From: Setophaga petechia
Taxonomy: Eukaryota > Chordata > Aves > Passeriformes > Parulidae
DNA: 64,000 nucleotides
NCBI GenBank assembly: GCA_024362935.1
Contig: JANCRA010000007.1
Coordinates: forward strand, 12,526,503 to 12,590,502
Reading direction: 5' to 3'
Below, one piece after another: positions 1-14,336 of the stretch. Each line of letters begins with the position of its first letter. The first letter of the stretch is position 1. A program made the position numbers and the translations under genes. The notes below the pieces were generated by a model. The model ran no database searches, was not told where the DNA came from, and saw nothing but the letters and a program-made list of their open reading frames with translations.

Positions 1-1738
1 TAAAATTCAGTGTTATGCAATTAAAACTTTAAACCAATTGGCCAAATCATTAGCAAGGGATAAGTTCAATCAAAACAAGTGTTGCAGAAACAGTTCAGAA
101 TGATAAAGATACATGAATAATTTAAATATTTACCATGAAAAGTAACACAATCAAAGAGGAAGCTACTTGAATAAACAAACATGATTAGGAACAAAAAGCT
201 GAAATAAACATTTCTTTAAAAAGCAAAACAGCAATACTCCAGGCTTTTGTACTCTGAAGGAAGGAAAACAGTTTTCCTATTCACAGGTTCCAGGAGAAGT
301 TATTTTGTTTTCTCAAATGAAAGAGATGGGGGAAACAAGAGACTTAGCACTTTGGAGCTAATTCATCTCCTTGGTAGAGCTATACTGAAAGTTCTGAAAT
401 GTTTTCATTGAAAACAAAGTAAAAACCACCCTTCTACTGGAATTCAAAGTTCAGAGTGTGGACAAACACTTGTGCATAACTTACAACTGCATTGTCCCAA
501 AAAGTGTTACTGCACGAGTGTAAAATGTTTAATAAAAGCATTAGAAGAAACAGATTTCTTAATAAATTCTTTTAAAATTCTCAAAAAAATTATGACATAT
601 CTCTGTCCTAATGATGCCATAGTGTGCAGCTTAGGGACTCTGATCAGACTCTCTGTTTTTCCAAATGGAGCAGATACACATGAATCAATCATGTCCACTC
701 CAAAACAGGAGCATATTTCCTTATGTCCTCTACTAGAATTAGTGCTGTACTACTAATGGTAATGAACAATGCTGACAAGCACCTGCAGAGGGGTGTAAAG
801 TTAGTCTTCAATGTCTGTCTCTGGTCCCTTATCAGTAAGCTGCACAGGGCAAATGGTGCTTAATGTTCATCTCCCAAGAACAGCTCAGCCTGAGCAGTAC
901 TGAGCCACTGCACAGTTTCTCATTTAACCATCGTGCTCCAGTCTCAGCTTACAAAATAGAAATGTTCTTCCATAGAGGGAGGAGGAAAACATAAAAATAT
1001 TGACAACACTGGCAGGTCCTTCAACACTTATCAATGGGAGAAAACATTTATCTAAAATAAGTTCTAAAAAATTAATCCACCTGGCTGAAGATATAACACC
1101 AAAGAAGAAAAAGAGTTGTAGGGAGTAGAGGGACTGCTACTAGAGAAAACTCTGGATAACCTTGCTTTAAAGCTGATTTGTCCAAATAATCTTAAACTAA
1201 GCTTTCCCTTGCTGGTTAGTGTAAATGTCTAAAGCACTGGGAAGCCGCATGAAGCCATAAATAAGTAAGTGATATCTAACCAATAAGACTTGTCACACAA
1301 ATAATTTCTGGACCATTAATGAATGTCTCAGGTGTATTGTAAAGCATGGTGCCAAAGGTCTGGATTGTCTTATCTTTCTCATAAAACAGGAATCATGAAA
1401 AATGTGGGAGGAGGACATCAGGGAAGAGCCAGACTCCCGTGTTTCCAGATGGAGGCCATAGTTAAAATACGTCTCACAGCCAAGATGAGAGCTGTATTTT
1501 TGGTTAAAGACTAATTAACTTCTACTATAGGAAAAGTGACTGTATTTTGGTTTAAATATAAATAAATATAAAGATTTACCTTTCACCAATCACTAAATTA
1601 ACTTATACACTCTGGCACAGGAATTTGAAAGCTTTGCACTCTTAAATTTACCAACAAATCAGGGAGCAACCTAAACTATTTGGAGAGACATCTATGGGAA
1701 TTAGGAGTTGACAACCTTTTAAAAGCTGTGCTGAGTTT
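1..1738. other. AT-rich unique sequence, no gene seen
   Basis: Open frames on both strands are under 100 codons and overlap one another without domain-like content. No repeat family, RNA gene or GC-rich promoter-like patch was recognised. It reads as ordinary intergenic or intronic vertebrate DNA. Confidence 0.6.
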
Positions 1739-1782
1739 CTTGGGATAACAAGGAGCAGGAAGATGCTCCTTGTTACCCCAAG
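1739..1782. repeat. Foldback hairpin, 19-bp arms with one mismatch
   Basis: The left arm at 1739-1757 and right arm at 1764-1782 are reverse complements except for one position, separated by the 6-base loop GGAAGA. The arms contain AACAAGGAGCA and TGCTCCTTGTT. The compact form suggests a local inverted copy made by template switching rather than a known transposon. Its size is below that of a normal microRNA precursor. Confidence 0.85.
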
Positions 1783-4130
1783 ATAGTTCCCCAGTAGCAG
1801 AACTTTCTGAAGCCCCATGAAGCATTTTGAATAACTATATAGTCACTACCTGCATCTTTTTCTCAATAGTCATCTGTCACCAGGGTTTGTGAGCTGTTCT
1901 TTTTGTTCTTGTATTTCCCAAGAAATGTGTCCCCTCTGCCGGCTCACTACCTGCAGGGACAACTTTCACATCTCCCCCTTGGAGTTAAAGCACAAAGGCA
2001 GGGTGTTTGCATCACATCATCACAGCAGTTTGCAGCTTCAACATTACAATCAAAATCTAAAAGAGACCTTACCACTCTCCTCCAGGTTCCAAAACCTCAG
2101 TCAGATTGACTCTTATTTCAGTGGTGCAAATTAACAGAAAGTGCAGGGAGGAAAAAAAAATGTCCTTTCATTTGAGCAACACAATAGTTTTCCCATTTCA
2201 ATGTCCATATTATAAAATAACTATTTACCATTCTACTATGGATAATGATTAGATATAGCACACAATCAGAATTATCAATTTGCCAAAAAAAAAAAAAATT
2301 ACAGCTTATTTTTTTCACTAAAAATGTAGAAACCTTTTACATGCTCAGTCCTCAGAGCATTCAAATTCCTGAGATGCTCTGTTAGTCAGAGCACTATCAT
2401 GTACAGTTTATATAGAAGGTAATTTAGTTTGCCAGTAATAATGTTTAATTTCTGGTAAGTGACTTGTTTCTCCTAACTGTGTAGCAGCAAAAAGCTGTGA
2501 GAAAACCCTTAAAGTAAAAAATATTCTTATGTGTTTTTCTTTTTAGGTACAACAAACTACCCAAAGGATTTTATCAGACACTTTAATCTCAATATTGATT
2601 AGAGGATGAAGGAATTTGTTGAACTTGTTGGTTTTTAATTGATTTTCTACAACATGGACATTATGACTTCCTATTTGTTGGCTGTCACAGATACTGATCA
2701 ACAAAGGAATACTTAGGTATAATGAACCAAGCAGCCTCCACAGGCACAGGGAAAAAGCCACAAAGTTAGCCTCAGACAATTCTCAGGGTGACCTGTAAGC
2801 ATCATTAAATGGCTGACTGAAAGAAGAGGCGAACAATCCTTATGCTGATCTCCTTGTACATAGCAACCCTGGTATTATCAAACATACACGTTCCAGAATA
2901 GCAGAAAACAAAAAAAGCTACATCTAATAAGAACTGTGTTCTTGCAGTTCCATGTTTCCTTCAACTTCCCATTGAAGCAGTGGTTTGCTACTAACCAGTA
3001 ACTCAGGTTGACATAAAATATGGCTGGAGTATCTTGGGGAGTATCACACTGGTAAAGCAGCTTGGAAAAACGTTACATTCATCAGAGGTTTCTTCATCAT
3101 CATAGAAATATGAAATCAATATTTCATATTTCTAAACATTTGCTGGTCTTTAAAGCAACAAAATAGTTAAAAGTGCAGTGCTGAAACGAAGCTGGACTGA
3201 AAACTTTCCCAGCAAATGACCCAGCAGGGATTTGTAGCACACCATGATGTCACACCCAGCAGCTGTACAGAAGGGAGCTCTGCTGAAAGGCCACTGACAA
3301 CACTCGAGATACACTGGGGAGAAGGCTTTTTCTGACTTGCTTGCTAATCCTCCTCCTCACAGCTGACAGCCCTGACACCTCAGACAAGGCTGAAAATTAA
3401 CTGTCCTTATAAAATGAATGAACAAGAGTCTCGTAAAGTTGAATAGGCTTTGAGCTTATGAGTTCTGCTGGCTGGCAACTCATCTTTGAGTAAGGATCTC
3501 AAGAACGTTTTTAAAACAGCTTTTCTAAGAGTTTGTGTCCTTTTTCTGAATTTTTCAGCAGAGGTTACAGGTCTTTTGTTTCCCATTCTCATGAAACAAG
3601 TCATCTGCTAAACAGCTTAGCTCTTAAAATGCCTGAAAGCAGAATGAACGCACATATTTTTCTTCTAAAAGCTCCAACTCATTTTAGGATTATTTTAATT
3701 AGGGTTGAATTTTCCTGTTTTGATAAATAAAAAATACTGTGAAACAGTGTTCACAGACAGAAAGTAACTGCATCATTGCCAGAGCCTTTTAAAGTAAAAA
3801 AAGCAGAAACAGCAGAAGTCTGGGTAGACAAGTGACCTCATAAGAAGGGTTGCTGGTGAGTATTCTGCCACACAACAAAAGCTATACATGTTTATCAAGA
3901 AATGTGTTTTTACAAATTGCCTGGAAGTTTGTCCTGGATGTACCAGAGGGCAGAAGAAAGAGGTTGCTGGCTAATGAATCATGGAATTACGAAAGGTGAA
4001 AATGAAAGAGGCATATCAGGTTAATAATGAACTGTGCGATACCTGTATAGACTTACCACTTTCTGACATTTTTCTCACTGTTTTAAATGTCTGAACCGAG
4101 TGGGTTCCTATGTTTTCCCTTGAGATTCAG
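1783..4130. other. AT-rich sequence, no gene seen
   Basis: Only short overlapping open frames without recognisable motifs. An A14 tract lies near 2285-2298 and a short hairpin at 3103-3134. Nothing else could be assigned. Confidence 0.55.
3103..3134. repeat. Perfect hairpin, 14-bp arms, 4-base loop
   Basis: Arms 3103-3116 and 3121-3134 are exact reverse complements (TAGAAATATGAAAT and its complement) around the loop CAAT. It is AT-rich, so a chance or template-switch origin is likely. No flanking target duplication was seen. Confidence 0.8.
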
Positions 4131-4134
4131 TTCC

Positions 4135-4330
4135 ACTGTCTAATAAAACTTCCTGTCAGGAAATTTTTCATGATGTTCAGCCTAAATTCCTCTTTCTCAA
4201 CAGCAATACATTATTCCATGTTATAAGCCCTTCTTCTGCAAGCAGATAAATTATTCTTCATTTTTAATGTTTATCCTTCACAAAAAGTTATTAACCTTTA
4301 TGTTCTTAACAGTCAGCCAAGCTTTAAACA
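4135..4330 (-). mobile_element. Old CR1-like LINE fragment, antisense
   Basis: The stretch from about 4150, including TTTTTCATGATGTTCAGCCT and then AAATTCCTC, resembles the antisense of the CR1 3' region, where a 'failed to note, set up and spread' type segment reads TTTTTCCTAATGTCCAGCCT followed by AAACCTCCC. Similarity then fades over about 150 bases. The copy is much more diverged than those at 28, 33 and 44 kb, so it would be an early insertion. Recognition is by recalled consensus only. Confidence 0.45.
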
Positions 4331-7300
4331 TATAGATCTCATAAATCTGAGATAATGCTAGATTTTTTTCTCTGCTGTCCCTGAAATTAGAGTACATTAT
4401 TTAATGCTGAGATTCCCATACAAGGGGGAAGGTAAGCAGGTGGCTTGTAGACTATTTTTACCCCAAATAATATTATTTGTTCCTCAAGCACAAAATTGGT
4501 GTTTGGCTAGAAAAAAGGAAAAAACTCCACAGCTGCTCTATCAGGATTCTGGTTTCTCAATTCTGCTTTAAATCTAAGAAAAACTCAACTTCCTCCTACT
4601 TTATAGCAATAATTAATTTACAATGTCCCTTCCAGTGGATGACATAAATAGCAATTGCCTGCTAGCATTTCAGTCTTTAGTCCTTCTGAGCTTTCCAGGT
4701 GTTGCTGACACAACTGGAATACAAATACCTGTAGCATGCTGCATGTGTGTGCACTTTATAAGCGCTCAAAACAACTATTATTACTGTATTAAGCATATAT
4801 GCAAGTCTTGGCAGGGGCTAAAAATCCAGCACACAAGCACAGGCATAATGGAAAATCCTTCAGAACCGATCCACCACTGCAAGTGAAGTTCTCATGGGAC
4901 TAGATTTCTGTCTTTTGGAATGCTCTTCCCCAATATTCATTCAACTCACATTCTATCACAATATTTAAGGGCCTAATTCCTGATATAATTTGGACCCAGG
5001 TTGAGATAGATCATTTTGAAGCAGCAAACACAAATGTGTTTAATTTGAGAAGCAATTTTTCTTCACCAGTTTCATTAATATCTTTTAAAGAGAACAATAG
5101 ATAGCTTGCTTTTTTATATTTTTCTCCTCATATATCAGGTGATAGTCAAGACAAAGTATGAGGGGGGAAAAAACACCAGCAAAAACTGTATGCATTTATT
5201 ATTGCTCAGTAATAGCCACACAGAAGACCAATAGACAAAAATTTGGAATAAGTTTGACGGAGCTGGAAAGGAAGAGGATCTTTTCTCTACAGGCCAGGTC
5301 CATTACAGGCTGGCTGTGGGATTTTTTTCTTTTAATGCTGCAAACAGGATACTTGACCGTCAGTATTTTTCAGCATGGTTCTTTCTATGACTGTTTTCCA
5401 AATCTTCCCCTTATTTCCCAGCAGACTTCCAGTATTACATAGCAATTTCATATTGTATATAGGACTATGGAAGTAATGAAAGCAAAAGCATCACTGTGAT
5501 TACCTACAAAAGGATTATGAATAGGAACAACGATGAGAAACATAATGGATTCCTTCACCTGCAATGAAAACTAACTTGACTCTACCTAAAACACTTTCAG
5601 GGTCAAAAGGTTCTGCAGTTCTAGTCAGTTCTCACAATTAGGAAGAAAATGCAAACAATGTGCTTTGTTTAAGTCAAAACAACAATGAATTTGCAGTTGA
5701 AATCTGAAACAATTACAAAAGAAGACATTAGGGAATACTTAGTTTGGTCACCTTTACAAATGAAATCTGTATACAGACTTAAAATGAGGAGGATTAAATG
5801 GAAGATTATTTAAGATCTCTTTCTGACAACACCATTGCCTCAATATATACTTACCTTTTTCTTCACTCTTCCATCTCATAGGGATTTCACTATTTTCAGT
5901 ACTTCAGTGGGACACAAACATATTCTAATTTACATTTAGTGAACATTAACTTTCTTGCTAGTTAGCAGCATTTCTGCTTCTAGAGAGGATACAGTAAGCA
6001 TATGCAAGCATCTGATCAGTTTCCAGTTCTTTTACCTTCTGTACTTCATGAACACACATTCAAATATCAACTTACCTTCTGCACTTCCTGCACTCTCTGC
6101 ACACACATATATCAACTTTTTACAATTAATAAGCTCTGGTTTAAAGGCTCATGTCAATTCAAAGGACAAATTATTACAACAGTAGCTAAAGCCAATTGGA
6201 TCAGGCTCAGGCAAATTTAGAATAGACTAGTTTTAATGATAGGTGAAAATGCCTCAGAGTCTGAATACATACCATCTAGCGATGTCCACATATGTGCTGG
6301 AGAAATTCATACAATAATATAAAATATTTAAAATGTTCAGTTCAATCTTTAACTGAATGTGGGAGAAAATGTGCCATTATTGTTATATTTAGTGGACAGG
6401 ATTGTTTACTTACCAAATTACATGTGGATGATGAAACTGTGAAAATCAGCGTGGAACACCAAGGCCATGTTTACCATATTTGTTCAACAGATCTGTAGAG
6501 CCCCATTTCTTGCCCTGTCTCTGGGAGAGCTCAGCCCAAGGCTGAATGCTGGCCATCCTACAGCTGCACCCTCAGAAGCAACGCAAGCTGGCAGCCAGCA
6601 AGAGCTCACAAACTTGCAGGACAGACACAGGCCAAATTTGTCCCTCTTAGGATAAGTAAGCTCATTGCTGTTGTTGGCTATTAGTGTACCAGTGACTACC
6701 ATCCCCATTTTAAACAGGAACACACAAGAATTATCTCGGACAAATGTCTGAAGAGCAAAGCAGGGGTCAGGAAAATAATTCTAACACTTAACCCTAAATC
6801 CAATAGTAATTAAGACCTAACTCGGGGGTTTCTTCCTTCTTTTTGACACAGTCTATTGACCAATTGTGATCTTCATGGCTCACTGAAGGAACTCAGTAGG
6901 CTGCTGAGTAAAGCTGGAAGATCATTCTTTGCAGCACTGAAAGTATCATTGTACACATTTAAAAGTTACACACTCTTATTTTTTGCTTTGGAGAACACAA
7001 TACCAAGGCCTGCTCCAAGCACCATTGTACTTTCTGGATTTGTATTCATTGGACATTATGCTACTTTGGAATCAGGCTTTACCTCTGTAAATATCAGAAA
7101 GCACTGCTGAAGAAGTAATGAATGTCAAGTGGCCTGCAAGCCTTGAACAAAGCAGACCTTGCTCTCCCCATCATCATTATTCACCAGACATGGCAGAATG
7201 AAAGGCTGAAAGGATCAAAGAGCAGAGCACCAGCAGTATCTACTAATAACTGACAGTGTAAGCAACACCACTAATCAAGGCCAAAATACAGGACATCATA

Positions 7301-10300
7301 AAGGACAGACATTCGGGTTCTCTGGTTTAGCTGACATCATTTAAACTGGGACCAGTTGAGTAAAATGAAAGAAGATACTTTAAATATAAGGAATGTTTTA
7401 AGTAAAATAAGCAAAAGCAAAATTGCACCTGATAAAATTAAAAATAAAACTAAACATGAATTGATTAGAGCTAACATCAGTCTCTACTGAATTCTTCTGA
7501 TCCTTCTTCCATAGCAGATAACTATTACATATACATAGAAATATATACTTTGAGCAAATTAATTTTGCCTTTTCATCTTACATTTTAGATTTTTTTATTC
7601 CTTTATGTTTCCTTTATGTATAACATGACAAAGTACCAGCTTTCATCTCCCAAAAAAAAGCTAGCAAGAAAATGAAAGAAATCCACTGATACTGTCCTAA
7701 ATTGTCAAAAGAAAGAGTTGAGAGAAAAAGCTCTGACTCCTGTCCTTGCCAGTACTGACTTGCATAGCCTCTTTCTTTTTAGCACTTGTGTGTTTGTCAA
7801 TGCAACCATTTCTATAAAAGCAAAATCTCACTACCTTATTTTACCTTCTAATTACTTTGTACCCTGAGATGAAAATCTATTTACTTTCATTGTAGTCAAC
7901 ATTCATTACCTGCAATGCTAACCAAAGAAAATAGCTGAGTGACCAGAACTGTCTGATAATAAATAGTAAGTTAGGCAACTATGACAAACTGTGTTCTCTT
8001 TTTCCAAGAAACAAGTAAGTCATTTAGATATATTAACATTCTTTGAACTTGACATAGAAAGTTTAACTCTAGTGCAGAAGTAATTTAGTTTCACCAGCTC
8101 ATTCAAGCACTGACTTCTCCACCTGAAGTGCCAAGGTTTCCCAGAAATGAGTGCTAGGCTGGCTGGTTACACAGTCTGAACCTTGGGCTTCTTGCCCACC
8201 AGCTAATACACACAGGTTAGCAAACACCTGCACACTGAGTAAAGCCTTTAACCATCATCAGTATACCCACATTTAGCAACAAACCTTCTGAATAATACAG
8301 TTCTTTTCCCATGACTACAGCCAGTGTCCCCAAAGTCAGTTCTCACAACTGCAAAGCACCTGCAGATACGTTTTTACTAGATCAAGTAGAGTGGGTTACT
8401 TTGCTGTTCTGAAAAGCACCTCAAAGGAATTTCAGCTGAATGAACTAAAGAAAGATATTCCAAAGGTCTCAGTTTCAACAATATTCAAATATTTATCTAT
8501 TTTGAACAAATAAAATACAATTAAAGCTGCAAATATGAAGTCTTTAGACTACTATTTTTCACAGCCAGGGACAATGGGCAGAGAATAATCTGTAATTTTC
8601 ATGGTCAACCTGAAGACTTTGTAGGAAGCCAGGTTTACAGTTTCAAACTTAGTTGGGACCAATAATTGTTTATAATTATTCTATGCAAGATAGTGGAAGA
8701 TACTCTGATAGAAAAAACCCATGTAAAACAGAAGACAATGAAAAATATTTAGACAAAAGTCAAGTTGCCTGTTTCAAATGAACCTGGCAGAAATGCTTTG
8801 ACCTGATAGTAACAGGAAGTATAAACCCTCAAGGACTGTCTTACAATTAAATATTTAGAATGATAAATGAATTATCATAATAAACACTTAGCATTCAGGT
8901 AGAAAATGACTAAGAAAATCACTTTTGCCCATTTGTGGTTTTTTAAAAGAAGTTCAGCTTCTCTTTCAACCTAAGGCAAAACTCATTCTTTATATAATTC
9001 ATTATCCATTGACAAAGAGGCTGATTGCATCAGGAATAAATGTAAGCCATTTCCTTCAGAATCCCTTCAATTCCTTTGCTTTTTTGTTCAGAAGACAACA
9101 AAATAGCTTTCCAAACAGAAAAATGGAAGCAGTAGTGTTACAATTTTACTAATTAGGGATCTATTTCAAAGGAAAGGATTGTAACAAAAGTACACACTGC
9201 TCTGAGTAAACATTTCAGTATTAATAACACAATTATTTTTGTGTTTCTACTTCTTCAATTGGATCTGTGAAATCAAAGGCAATTTAACCCTTTCCTTATA
9301 ATTCTAAGGCTGTCCAAGTCATTGATGTATAATCAGTGCTAACTGTAGCACTTAACATATCCTCTAATTACTTTCCTGACAGGACTTAGCCAAGTGAATT
9401 CCTAATGTTCTGTTTTCTCTGCCAGACTGTAGTTTAAATCAAAATACTACTTCACTTTGCATTATTATATCTAAAGTTTTTAATGTAATTTAGGGAAAAC
9501 TATATTCTACACGACAGCAGCTTTGGATCAAATGAAGCAGAAGGAAGTGTACCTCCTCTATTGCAGTTTTGTGGTCCTTGTACTATTTCTTTTACAAAAT
9601 AAGCAAACATGGGAAGTTAATATTTTGATATTTTATTACTGTTCTCTTCACGATAGTGTGTCTGGCACATCTGGTAAATGACCTAAGAAGTTTTACTTTA
9701 ATAAAAAGTTCTTTTTTAAAAACTAGAGACATCCTGTAATGCTGACACTCAGATAATCCATTCTACAACCAACTGCCCTTCATGCGAGGCAGTGGTCGAT
9801 ACTGTCACCTGCAACCTGCTGCTGCTTCTTCTTCTGCACAGTTCATGCTCTTTCCATCATCCCTTCACATCCTGGGTAACTTCTGTGCAAATCAAACTGA
9901 ATTAATTTCACTTGCCAAGGTCCAGTCCTTAACATATTTTGTTACATCATCATACTGATATTTCAGAGGGAAAGAATTAAATAGAATAAGCAGTTTTGTT
10001 TGCAATTCATGTTACTGCTTAATAGTAATACATAACTAGTTCGTGCAATACCCAGCCTCAGGATAAAAGAATCAGAAAAAATCCTTTGTTTTGTTATGTT
10101 TGATCTTCCACTCCAACTGAATTCAATTTAAAAGTATAATAAGCCAACAGAAAATATTTTTCCCTAATTGAGATGTACCATCTGCTCCAGTAATCAGCAA
10201 AACACATCTCAACTCATTTGGATGTTTGATGCACTGCTTTTGTACAACTGACAACAGGAAATATGAACATGATTAGAATACAAAGTAATGTTTTGTCCTA

Positions 10301-13300
10301 GCAATACTTGTTTTACACATGCACTCAGTGGAGCTACTTCTGAGAAAACTAGTTGGTCCTCCTATTCTTCTACCCTAAATAAATTCCGTAAGGATTTCAT
10401 TCTCACAGAGTCTAAAATAGTAATTCTATCTGCTAGCCACTGACAAAAAAATGAATTTAAATGCATTTTTTACTTGGAAACATCTGAAAACAGTTATTTT
10501 TTACACATAATTGGAACACAGATTATCTCTGCTGATGACTTAGAGAAAACTGCATTCTAAACTACCCCTCTGTAGTTTGAAACTTCTTCCAATTTTTGTA
10601 AACTCCAATCCTATGATTCAGTAAAATATTTAAAATTTGGATGTGAATTTGGTAGTTTGAAATGGGATTTTCTCCATATACTAAACCAAATGTGGTTCAA
10701 AGGTATCGGTTTGAGGTCCATACTATTTTAGCTTACATTATCCTGGCAATATTGAGAGTATTTTGGTCCATGTAGAGCACAGGACTTCTTCCAGAAAGAT
10801 GTCTGCACCCTGCTAAGTGTGTTAGTTGTAACAGGACTAAGTCCACAGAACAACCTGCATTTAAGATAGACAGGGGCTTCTCTACCAGAGAAACATTTTA
10901 AAACTTAAGGCAAACCAACTGAAAGAATAACATTAAAGAAGTAACTGTACCCAAATAAATCTTCTTTTGTAGAAGGATTAACCTGCTGTGAATCAATGAC
11001 ATTTTGTCTTAATCCCTTTGTGTACCTCTTACAAAAAAAGGATTCTGTCTTGTAGGACAAGGATAAGACACTTAAATGTCATACAAAGAGAGTTTTCCCT
11101 TTGATGTCGTGTGTGAGCTACACGTGGAACTCCCTCTTAATTCACGGCCACCGTCAATCAAGACAATCAATAGGGATTTTCTGCTTTAGAAGACAGTTAC
11201 AAAGTTTAAGGCTCCTTTCACTGGGAAATACACATTTTAGCTCAATTCAGGCAATTATTTGAACTAGTTTGAGTTTAAAGTTCTTATTTTGAATGTAGTT
11301 TCACTTAATGTGAGATTGTTCCATATTTATACAGACAAAGGTTTTGGGTTTGTACAGTTGATTTTCATGTTCTCAACATGAAAGAGGGACCAAAGGCTGA
11401 TGCTGTTTCCAAGGTTGAAAAGTGAATGAAAAATTGTTTTGTAAGCACCACAAAAGCTATATAATGACAAAATTTATGTTCTAATTCTTCTATTAAAAAG
11501 ATAAGTCAGAGAAAGTTTAAAAGTTATGTATTTCCTTTTTCTCATGTCTTAGAATCTGTGCAAAGGAAATACAACTTCAGAGTTCTAGTCCTTTAAATTC
11601 CCTTCTCTGTCAAAACCCAGTGTTCTTTTTAATTTAAATTATCATAATTACAATGGGGGGGGGGTGTTTTATCTAAGAGATAAATGTAGAAAAAATGAAG
11701 AGGTCTTCAAGAGGGAGAAAGATGGTGTGAGGATGCTTGAAGAGGTGCACAAAGGCTCATCTATTCTTGTAATATCTTAGCATCTTTCAGTAATAATAAT
11801 TCTCAGTACTGTGCTTTTTAGTCTCAGCTCAGATCTGATGGGAAGATTCCATCTATTTAAGATGCAACAAAAGTACTAAAAGCCAAGCAGTTCAGGAGCG
11901 GGGCTCAAAAGACAATCAAGTGATTCCATTATCCCACTGAGTAGTCCACAAAATTATTCCAATTAACATTAATCAAGTGTTGTTAGTTGCTAAGATAACA
12001 ACTGGTATGAATCAAACACTTTCCAGCTCAAGTGACAGATTTTAGAGGTTTTGTATCTTAACTGACAACACTACTGTAAAGTTCAACATTCACCAAGACA
12101 CTTTGTTTCAGTTCCATTTTAGTTTTGTTTGTAATAACATGTTTCATCTTTTCAATCTTGCAGTGAGGATGTACTAAAATTCCAGATTTCTGTAAATTGT
12201 CTCCTTTGCTTGGTATTATTTAGCTGTGAACATTTTTATTGATTTTTGGAGAATGATAACATTTTTTTATTGAACCAAATTCTTAACTTCAAAAATACAA
12301 TTACTAAAAAAAACCTAATCAAATGAAGTTTGCTACATTTCAGTATTTTTAATCTGTTTGAAAAAAAATTGATCCCATATTTTGCAAGTTTATCACAAGC
12401 TCCTAATTCCAATGAAAACAAAGGCATACAAATAAACCTGTATCAGAAGGAAATATTTTGTTTCACAATTTTCTCCTCTAGTTGAAAGAAAGCAAAGATG
12501 CTTCCTATTAACAAAATGTTTATATGGAAATCAACAACAAAAAAAATTAATTAGAAAACAAATATCTGATATTTGGCCTTCTTCTGTCCTTCCATCAATA
12601 AAATTATTAGTGTGCTGGCACTGCATAAACAATTGCACATAGTCATCAAGTGAAATATTTGATTTTCCTTAAAGCAAGGCTATTAATTTTCTCCCACCAT
12701 TGAGGCAATTCTTTTAGAAAGAATAAGAGAGCCTAATCTCCTTCCTAGTTATGCAGTTCAAAATGCCCACAGATTATGAATATATTTACTCCACACTTTT
12801 TGATGTGCTGTTCTCAGTCTAGATTTTCAACTTCTATCTATGGGAAGAAAGACTTAAATGAATATTTTGTTTCAGCTTATATGTGGTCTTATGTCATACA
12901 AGGCTCTCATATAAAAAAAGCACATTTTCTCAGTCAGTATGGCCGGGCAAAGGAAAAGCCAGAAGAGAAAGAGAGAAGCACAATAAGGATGTCTCATGCA
13001 TGAGCTCCAGCTTTAAAATTCTCTGTGCAAGCACGGAATCCTAACCATACAGCACACAATAATCCCAGTTCTACACTCATGTGGGTTATGAGAGTCTAAA
13101 TAATGGATGTGAGTTAAACCATGCAAAAACATCACATCTTCCATAATTTTCCTATTAATCTTTACATATAAGTAACTAACGAGCAGGTTACAAATCTGCT
13201 GTCCTCGCAATATGTTGAGTTCTCAGCTGTCTCCCCTGACAATGTGTGAGTACAGGCTATGCAAAAGTCATTGTCACCCACAGGGAGGTGAGTGCTGGCC

Positions 13301-13773
13301 TTCTTTTCAGCATTTCAGGGTCCTACCTTGGGACCTATTAGCAAGAAGGCAGACTGCTTTATTATTTGAAAAGCTGTTCACTATGATTTATGGCCTTGTA
13401 TTAGCCTTCTCATCTTGAGATATTAGACAATCATACTTTGTCATGGACAATCTGAGGTGGGGAAAACACAGAGCATTCATCTTCTCTTGCCATCCAGGAC
13501 ACTTCTTTTCATCTATTGTTTTTTCCTCTGGCATATCATTTCCTTGTAATCAATTTAAATTGAAAACTTTAATGACCTTCCCTGAGCGTTACACGGTCTT
13601 TTCACCTACTCTGAGGCTTTTTCTGCAAAGAAATTAAAACCCCAAACCTTTTAAAGTTTACAGTATTTTCCCTACCAAAAGAGCATACTAGTCTAATTTG
13701 TGATTATGAAAGGATTTCAGAAAATTACCAATTAAGCAGACCCAAAATACCCAGTATAAATAATTCCACATTT
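4331..13773. other. Long AT-rich stretch without identified genes
   Basis: No frame longer than about 95 codons and no recognisable protein, RNA gene or young transposon. A modestly GC-raised patch at about 6500-6680 carries overlapping frames on both strands, with no recognised domain. A run of ten G lies at 11655-11664. I see nothing else to annotate in these 9.4 kb. Confidence 0.55.
11655..11664 (+). repeat. G10 homopolymer
   Basis: Ten consecutive G bases in an otherwise AT-rich region, followed by TGTTTT. This is a likely length-variable mononucleotide tract; it is not long enough alone to call a quadruplex. Confidence 0.9.
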
Positions 13774-14336
13774 TGTGGTTTAACCCCAGTTGGCAAATAA
13801 GCACCACATAGCCGCTCACTCACTCCCCATTTCTCAGCCAGGGGAATGGGGAGTAGAATTGGAAAAAGGTAAAACCCTTGAGCTGAGAATTGTTGAAAAA
13901 TTGAAATAAAGTAAAATGCCATAACAATAATAGTAATTAAAAGGAGAGACAGAGAGAAATAAACCCCAGGAAAGACAAGTTATGTACAATACAGCTGGTA
14001 TTGTACATACCAGCTGACTGACGCCCAATCCTTCCCCAGGTGCTGACTGGCACTTTCAGCCCAACTCCCCCAGTTTGCATACTGGGCATGACACTCTGTG
14101 GTGTGGAATATCCCTCTGAACTGCTCAGGACAGCTGTTCTGGCTTTCCTCCCTCCCACCTTCCTGTGCACCTCCTCACTGGCAGAGCAGGGGAAACAAGT
14201 CCCTGACATAAACACTGTTAAGCCACTATTAAAACAATATATTGTCAATATTATTCTCATAGTTAATTCAAAACCCAGCACTATAGCAGCTACAAGGAAG
14301 AAAATTAAACCTATCCCAGCCAAAACCAGGACTGCA
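13774..14336 (-). mobile_element. ERVL-type endogenous retroviral LTR
   Basis: On the minus strand the element starts near 14336 with TGCAGTCCTGGTTTTGGCTG and ends near 13774 with GGGGTTAAACCACA. These are the start and end patterns of a widespread avian ERVL-type LTR, about 560 bp here. The middle holds the family's typical pieces in order: the GGAATATCCCTCTGAACTGC complement, a block near the start site whose TATA position has decayed, and the terminal segment with serial ACTCACT. Open frames run across it but are not genes. It lies directly after a purine-rich tract and internal-looking sequence (14337-14820), so it is probably the 3' LTR of a truncated provirus rather than a solo LTR. Confidence 0.75.

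Noticed and set aside
6660..6790. MIR-like core (CCATCCCCATTTTAAA)
   Set aside because: Only a short match to the MIR core; flanks do not follow the rest of the element convincingly.
11655..11664. G-quadruplex
   Set aside because: A single G run without three further nearby runs.
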